DNA from: JBKJML01 sp046596415
Lineage (GTDB): Bacteria; Actinomycetota; Thermoleophilia; Gaiellales; Gaiellaceae
Length of the DNA: 8,706 nt
NCBI GenBank assembly: GCA_046596415.1
Contig: JBKJML010000156.1
Span: forward strand, 1-8,706
Direction of reading: 5' to 3'
The notes beneath the pieces are model-generated. The model was not told the DNA's origin. It did no database searches and saw only the letters and a list, made by a program, of their open reading frames with translations. Positions 6,168-8,706 of this stretch are shown here, piece after piece; positions within the stretch are counted from its first letter, which is position 1, and each line of letters opens with the position of its first letter. A program made the translations under genes and the position numbers.

Positions 6168-7162
6168 GCGCCGAGCGCGGCGTACACGAGCTCGTAGGCG
6201 CGAACCGCGTCCTTCGCCGCCTGCGCCTCCCGCAGCGCAGCGTCGTCGATCTTCGCGGCGACCGAGTCGATGAAGCGCCACTGGAGCACGCTGCGCTTCA
6301 CAGCAGCCACCGCGTCCTCCGTGTACGGGTAGAGATCGAAGCCGAGCCGCTCGCCGTTCTCGCCATAGTGCGCCCGCCGCAGCTCGACCGCGAGCTCGAG
6401 CGTCTCCATGAACGCGGTCGCGCCGACCATGTTGTCGTCGTCGAAGTCACCCCAGCCGGAGTTCGCATGCTGGTGTCCCAGCAACCCCTCCGAAGCGAGG
6501 AGCGCCGCGTACTCGGCAAGGTTCTCGCGGTTCATGATCAGGTGCTGCCAGTCCATGTTCACCTGGACGTTGTCGATCCCCTGGGTGCGCAGCTTGTGGA
6601 TCACATGCAGCGTCATCCCGACCGACCGCATGAGGATCTTCATCGCCGGCTCGGAGTTCTTGTGCTCGAGGAAGAGCTTGATCCCGTGCGTCGCGCAGCG
6701 CTCCGCGGCCTGTCCGATCCCGTCGACGAACCACGCCCAGCTCTCCGCGTACGGGGTCTGGAACGGGTAGTTGTAGCCCTCGATCCCGGGCCAGATGATG
6801 AAATGCGCGCCGAGTGAGCCTGCGAAGTCCGCGGCCTCGAGCGTCTGCTTCAACGCCTCCTCGCGGGTGGCCCGGTCGGGCGAGACGAGGCCGCCGCGGC
6901 CGAAGCGCGAGTCGAGGTGAAGACCGGAGCAGACCGCGTAGATGCCGTGGCCGTCGAGCGCCCCGCGCACCTCGTCGAGGTTCTCCGGCGCGAGCTCCAT
7001 CGGATAGTGGAACTCGTAGTCGTCGATCAGCCCGTCGAGCCCTTCGACCGCCCGGCGGACGCGTTGCACGGTCGTCTCGCCGGCAAGCTCCGGCTTGTAC
7101 CCGCCCGGCACGAAGCGAGTGGCCATCGTGCCGAGGGCCCAGATGCCGAGGCTCGTCTTCAT
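6164..7162 (-). CDS. Divergent xylose isomerase-like TIM-barrel sugar isomerase
   Basis: A 332-residue protein of the xylose isomerase-like (AP2) TIM-barrel superfamily, probably converting an aldose to the ketose used by the adjacent kinase. It resembles XylA in several places: SLGIWALG at the start, GGLVSPDRATREEALK (90-105) like the XylA segment before the second strand, IIWPGIEG (122-129) like WGGREG, EHKNSEPAMKIL (166-177) like the EPKPNEPR segment, then VNMDWQH (201-207) and GHQHAN (229-234). Candidate metal ligands are Glu166, Asp204, His207, His232 and Asp276, with acidic DFDDD at 239-243. Two of these differ from XylA, where Glu and Asp stand at the sites of Asp204 and His232; an E-D-x2-H-H-D set recalls L-rhamnose isomerases. 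It is also shorter than classical XylA. The exact substrate is open. The ATG overlaps the dehydrogenase stop (ATGA). Confidence 0.8.
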   Translation of the reverse strand: MKTSLGIWALGTMATRFVPGGYKPELAGETTVQRVRRAVEGLDGLIDDYEFHYPMELAPENLDEVRGALDGHGIYAVCSGLHLDSRFGRGGLVSPDRATREEALKQTLEAADFAGSLGAHFIIWPGIEGYNYPFQTPYAESWAWFVDGIGQAAERCATHGIKLFLEHKNSEPAMKILMRSVGMTLHVIHKLRTQGIDNVQVNMDWQHLIMNRENLAEYAALLASEGLLGHQHANSGWGDFDDDNMVGATAFMETLELAVELRRAHYGENGERLGFDLYPYTEDAVAAVKRSVLQWRFIDSVAAKIDDAALREAQAAKDAVRAYELVYAALGA

Positions 7163-8130
7163 GAGAGCTCGACGGCCTGGCCCGACTCGGCCGAGCGGTA
7201 GAGGGCTTCGATCGCCCGAGCCTGACCGAGCGCGTCCGCGCGGCCGAGCAGCGGTTGTCGCTCGCCGGCAACGGCCGCCGCAAGGTCGTCCAGCTCGAGC
7301 CGGTACGAGTTGCCGGCGGGCACCTCGATGCGCTCCTCCGCATCGCCGCGCCGAATCCGAATCCCGACGTCACTGATCTTCCAGGGCGCCGTCAGCAGCA
7401 TCGTCCCCTCGTCGCCGACCGCTTCGAGCCGCTGCCGGTCGGGCGCGACGAACGACGCGTCGAATTGCGCGATCACGTCCCCGGCGAAGCGCATCGTCCC
7501 GTGGAACGCGACATCGACGCCGTTCTCAGCGACCACCTGCTCGCCGAGCACGCGCTCCGGCTCGCCGGCGAGCAGTCGCGAGCCGCTCACGCAGTAACAG
7601 CCGACGTCCATCAACGCACCCCCGTCGAGCTCCGCCGACAGACGGACGTTCGTCTGGTCGAGCAGCGGGAAGCTGAAGCTCGAGCTCACGGACCGGAGCC
7701 GGCCGATCGCACCCGACTGGACGAGCTCCCGTGCGCGCGCCGACTGCGAGTGGTGGCGGTACATGAAGGCTTCTGCAAGCACGAGCCCCGCTGCGTCCGC
7801 CGCGTCGAACGCTTCGTCGACTTCGGCCGGACGCCTCGAATACGGCTTCTCGCACAGGACGTGCTTGCCGGCGGCGAGCGCCTTCAGCGTCCACTCGTGG
7901 TGCAGGCCGTTCGGCAGCGAGATGTAGACGGCGTCCACGTCGGCGTCCTCGAGCAAAGCTTCGTAGCTTCCGTGCGAACGCTCGAGCCCGTGCTCGGAGG
8001 CGTAGGCCTGTGCGATCGCTCCGTCGCGGCTCCCGACCGCGACGACCTCGACGCGGTCGGTCTCACGCGCGCCGTCGAGGATCGCGCCGTTGATCGCAGC
8101 CGTCGAGAGCAGGCCCAGCCGCAGGCTCAT
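7159..8130 (-). CDS. Gfo/Idh/MocA-family sugar dehydrogenase
   Basis: A 323-residue NAD(P)-dependent oxidoreductase. The N-terminal Rossmann half starts RLGLLSTAAING (4-15), a glycine-poor version of the usual nucleotide loop, followed by VEVVAVGSRD (27-36) and DAVYISLPNGLHHEW (66-80). The family motif CEKPYS holds Lys95, the usual catalytic lysine. The C-terminal half has GGALMDVGCYCV (170-181) with Asp175, matching the GGxLxDxGxY pattern of D-xylose dehydrogenase and dihydrodiol dehydrogenase relatives. An aldopentose 1-dehydrogenase is the most likely reaction, but inositol- or keto-sugar-type oxidation cannot be excluded. It overlaps both neighbours by four bases, so it is tightly linked to the isomerase downstream and the GlcG-like gene upstream. 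The length is at the low end of the family's normal range and the protein looks complete. Confidence 0.87.
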   Translation of the reverse strand: MSLRLGLLSTAAINGAILDGARETDRVEVVAVGSRDGAIAQAYASEHGLERSHGSYEALLEDADVDAVYISLPNGLHHEWTLKALAAGKHVLCEKPYSRRPAEVDEAFDAADAAGLVLAEAFMYRHHSQSARARELVQSGAIGRLRSVSSSFSFPLLDQTNVRLSAELDGGALMDVGCYCVSGSRLLAGEPERVLGEQVVAENGVDVAFHGTMRFAGDVIAQFDASFVAPDRQRLEAVGDEGTMLLTAPWKISDVGIRIRRGDAEERIEVPAGNSYRLELDDLAAAVAGERQPLLGRADALGQARAIEALYRSAESGQAVELS

Positions 8131-8519
8131 GCGCCGCCCAATCCGACCAGGGTGAGCGCCTGGCGGGCGAGCGCATCGTCCTCGTCGCCCGGCAAGCCGC
8201 TGATCCCCACCGCGCCGACCCTTCGCTCGCCCTCGAACGCGGCAACGCCCCCTTTGAAGAACGTGAAGAACGGGTCGAAGCTGGCGAGCTCCGCCGGCGT
8301 GCCACCGACTTTCTCGGCGAGGTCACGAGTCGAGCGAGCGTCGCTGCGCGCGGCGGTGTAGGCCTTGCGCTGGGCGTTCAGACGCGTATCGGGAGCGGCG
8401 CCGTCCATCGTCGCGGCGGCGACCACCTCCCCGTGCTCCTCGGCGACATACACCGAGACCGGCGTGGGAGCCTCGCTCACCACCGAGTCGACGATCGCCA
8501 AGGCTTGTTCGAGCTTCAC
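8127..8519 (-). CDS. GlcG/HbpS-family protein, first gene of the sugar operon
   Basis: A 130-residue cytoplasmic protein of the GlcG/HbpS (PduO C-terminal-like, DUF336) family. Visible marks are the N-terminal helix EQALAIVDSV, a beta strand VSVYVAEEHGEVVAAATMDGA, RKAYTAARS (51-59), FFTFFKGGVAAF (84-95) and the closing GAVGISGLPGDEDDALARQA (102-121). No signal peptide or membrane segment is seen, unlike secreted HbpS. Family members sit in many catabolic operons (glycolate, diol, glycerol) with ill-defined roles; some bind haem or corrinoid. I infer an accessory role for the dehydrogenase whose ATG overlaps its stop (ATGA). The start is GTG at 8519, without a clear ribosome site, which fits a leaderless message from the -10-like TAGTGT six bases upstream. 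Confidence 0.82.
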   Translation of the reverse strand: MKLEQALAIVDSVVSEAPTPVSVYVAEEHGEVVAAATMDGAAPDTRLNAQRKAYTAARSDARSTRDLAEKVGGTPAELASFDPFFTFFKGGVAAFEGERRVGAVGISGLPGDEDDALARQALTLVGLGGA

Positions 8520-8525
8520 CGTGAC

Positions 8526-8531
8526 ACACTA
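8526..8531 (-). promoter_or_regulatory. Candidate -10 box for a leaderless sugar-operon transcript
   Basis: Read on the minus strand, TAGTGT fits the actinobacterial TAnnnT -10 pattern. Six bases separate it from the GTG at 8519, exactly the spacing expected if transcription begins at the start codon. The GTG has no Shine-Dalgarno sequence, which agrees with a leaderless mRNA. Only a weak -35 match (TTTCGT, about 18 bases further upstream) is seen. The box overlaps the start codon of the divergent gene at 8531, so the two promoters would compete. Confidence 0.35.
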
Positions 8532-8706
8532 TGCCACGGGAGATGGCAGACGAAATCGGGATCGGGATGCTCGGCTACGCCTTCATGGGGAAGGCCCAGT
8601 CGATCGCGTTCCGGAAGCTGCCGTACGTCGCCTGGCCGCCGCCGCTTGCGCCGCGGCTCGTCGCGATCGCGGGCCGGAACGAGGCCGCGGTGACGGACGC
8701 CGCGCT
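8531..8706 (+). CDS. Gfo/Idh/MocA-family oxidoreductase, N-terminal part (cut by window end)
   Basis: Only the first 58 codons are inside the window, and the gene continues past the right edge. The visible part begins with a Rossmann strand and loop, IGIGMLGYAFMGKAQS, followed by AFRKLPYVAWPPP and PRLVAIAGRNEAAV, a start typical of one subgroup of Gfo/Idh/MocA dehydrogenases found with sugar catabolism genes. GMLGYAFMG supplies the cofactor loop. An in-frame TGA at 8522-8524 limits the start to ATG 8531 or ATG 8543. GGGAG abuts the latter too closely to be a normal ribosome site, and neither has a good one. It is transcribed away from the sugar operon, with start codons 11 bases apart, and probably serves the same pathway. 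It is not a copy of the Gfo/Idh protein at 7159-8130: the N-termini differ clearly. Confidence 0.8.
   Translation, partial: MPREMADEIGIGMLGYAFMGKAQSIAFRKLPYVAWPPPLAPRLVAIAGRNEAAVTDAA

Noticed and set aside
6168..6281. N-terminal extension of the kinase by 38 residues
   Set aside because: The extra stretch is arginine-rich, lies wholly inside the isomerase gene, and precedes the normal family start; GTG at 6167 gives the expected GLDVGTTG beginning.
7117..7162. Possible weakness of the Gfo/Idh cofactor loop at the far end as a sign of a pseudogene
   Set aside because: The glycine-poor loop occurs at the N-terminus of the protein and similar loops occur in xylose-dehydrogenase-like relatives; the EKP and GGxLxDxGxY motifs are intact and the frame is unbroken to its stop.
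7255..8361. Open frame of 368 codons on the plus strand, opposite the Gfo/Idh and GlcG-like genes
   Set aside because: Composition is that of a complementary-strand shadow, with no recognisable motif; the minus-strand genes fully explain the region.

Overview
The window is GC-rich, densely packed bacterial DNA that reads as an actinobacterial chromosome. Codon third positions are almost all G/C, GTG and TTG starts occur beside ATG, and the left end carries a cysteine-synthesis cluster of the kind described in Mycobacterium tuberculosis. A deep-branching, soil-type actinomycete (for example Thermoleophilia) is my guess, but no marker gene here fixes the lineage. There are eleven genes, one cut by the right edge, and no intergenic stretch longer than about 80 bases. 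I see no RNA gene, mobile element or CRISPR array.

Left block, plus strand, 38-2791: four overlapping genes form a complete protein-thiocarboxylate route to cysteine. They are a rhodanese-ThiF/MoeB fusion (38-1213), a CysO-type ubiquitin-like sulfur carrier (1210-1482), CysM (1476-2411) and a JAMM metallopeptidase of the Mec type (2405-2791). By analogy with M. tuberculosis, the fusion adenylates the carrier and loads it with sulfur, CysM joins the thiocarboxylate to activated serine, and Mec cuts cysteine off the carrier. The carrier here is encoded with a cysteine after its Gly-Gly, so the primary translation product already has the structure of the pathway intermediate CysO-Cys and should need Mec to mature. 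The block starts close to the window edge behind a good -10 box.

Middle, minus strand: a small exported blue-copper (cupredoxin) protein (2784-3143) ends tail-to-tail with mec, overlapping it by 8 bases. It lies 79 bases downstream of the sugar block.

Right block, minus strand, 3223-8519, read right to left: a GlcG/HbpS-like protein, a Gfo/Idh/MocA dehydrogenase, a divergent XylA-like TIM-barrel isomerase, a xylulokinase-type FGGY kinase, a short-chain dehydrogenase and a YdbC-like aldo/keto reductase. The first five are linked by four-base ATGA/GTGA overlaps and the sixth follows after 6 bases, so this is almost certainly one operon for catabolism of a pentose or related rare sugar or polyol. 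Isomerase plus kinase would give a ketopentose phosphate; the dehydrogenases would feed in or oxidise related sugars. No transporter or regulator lies inside the window. The kinase lacks about twenty residues just before its catalytic aspartate, which may impair it.

A second Gfo/Idh gene starts divergently at 8531, only 11 bases from the operon's first start codon, and runs off the right end.
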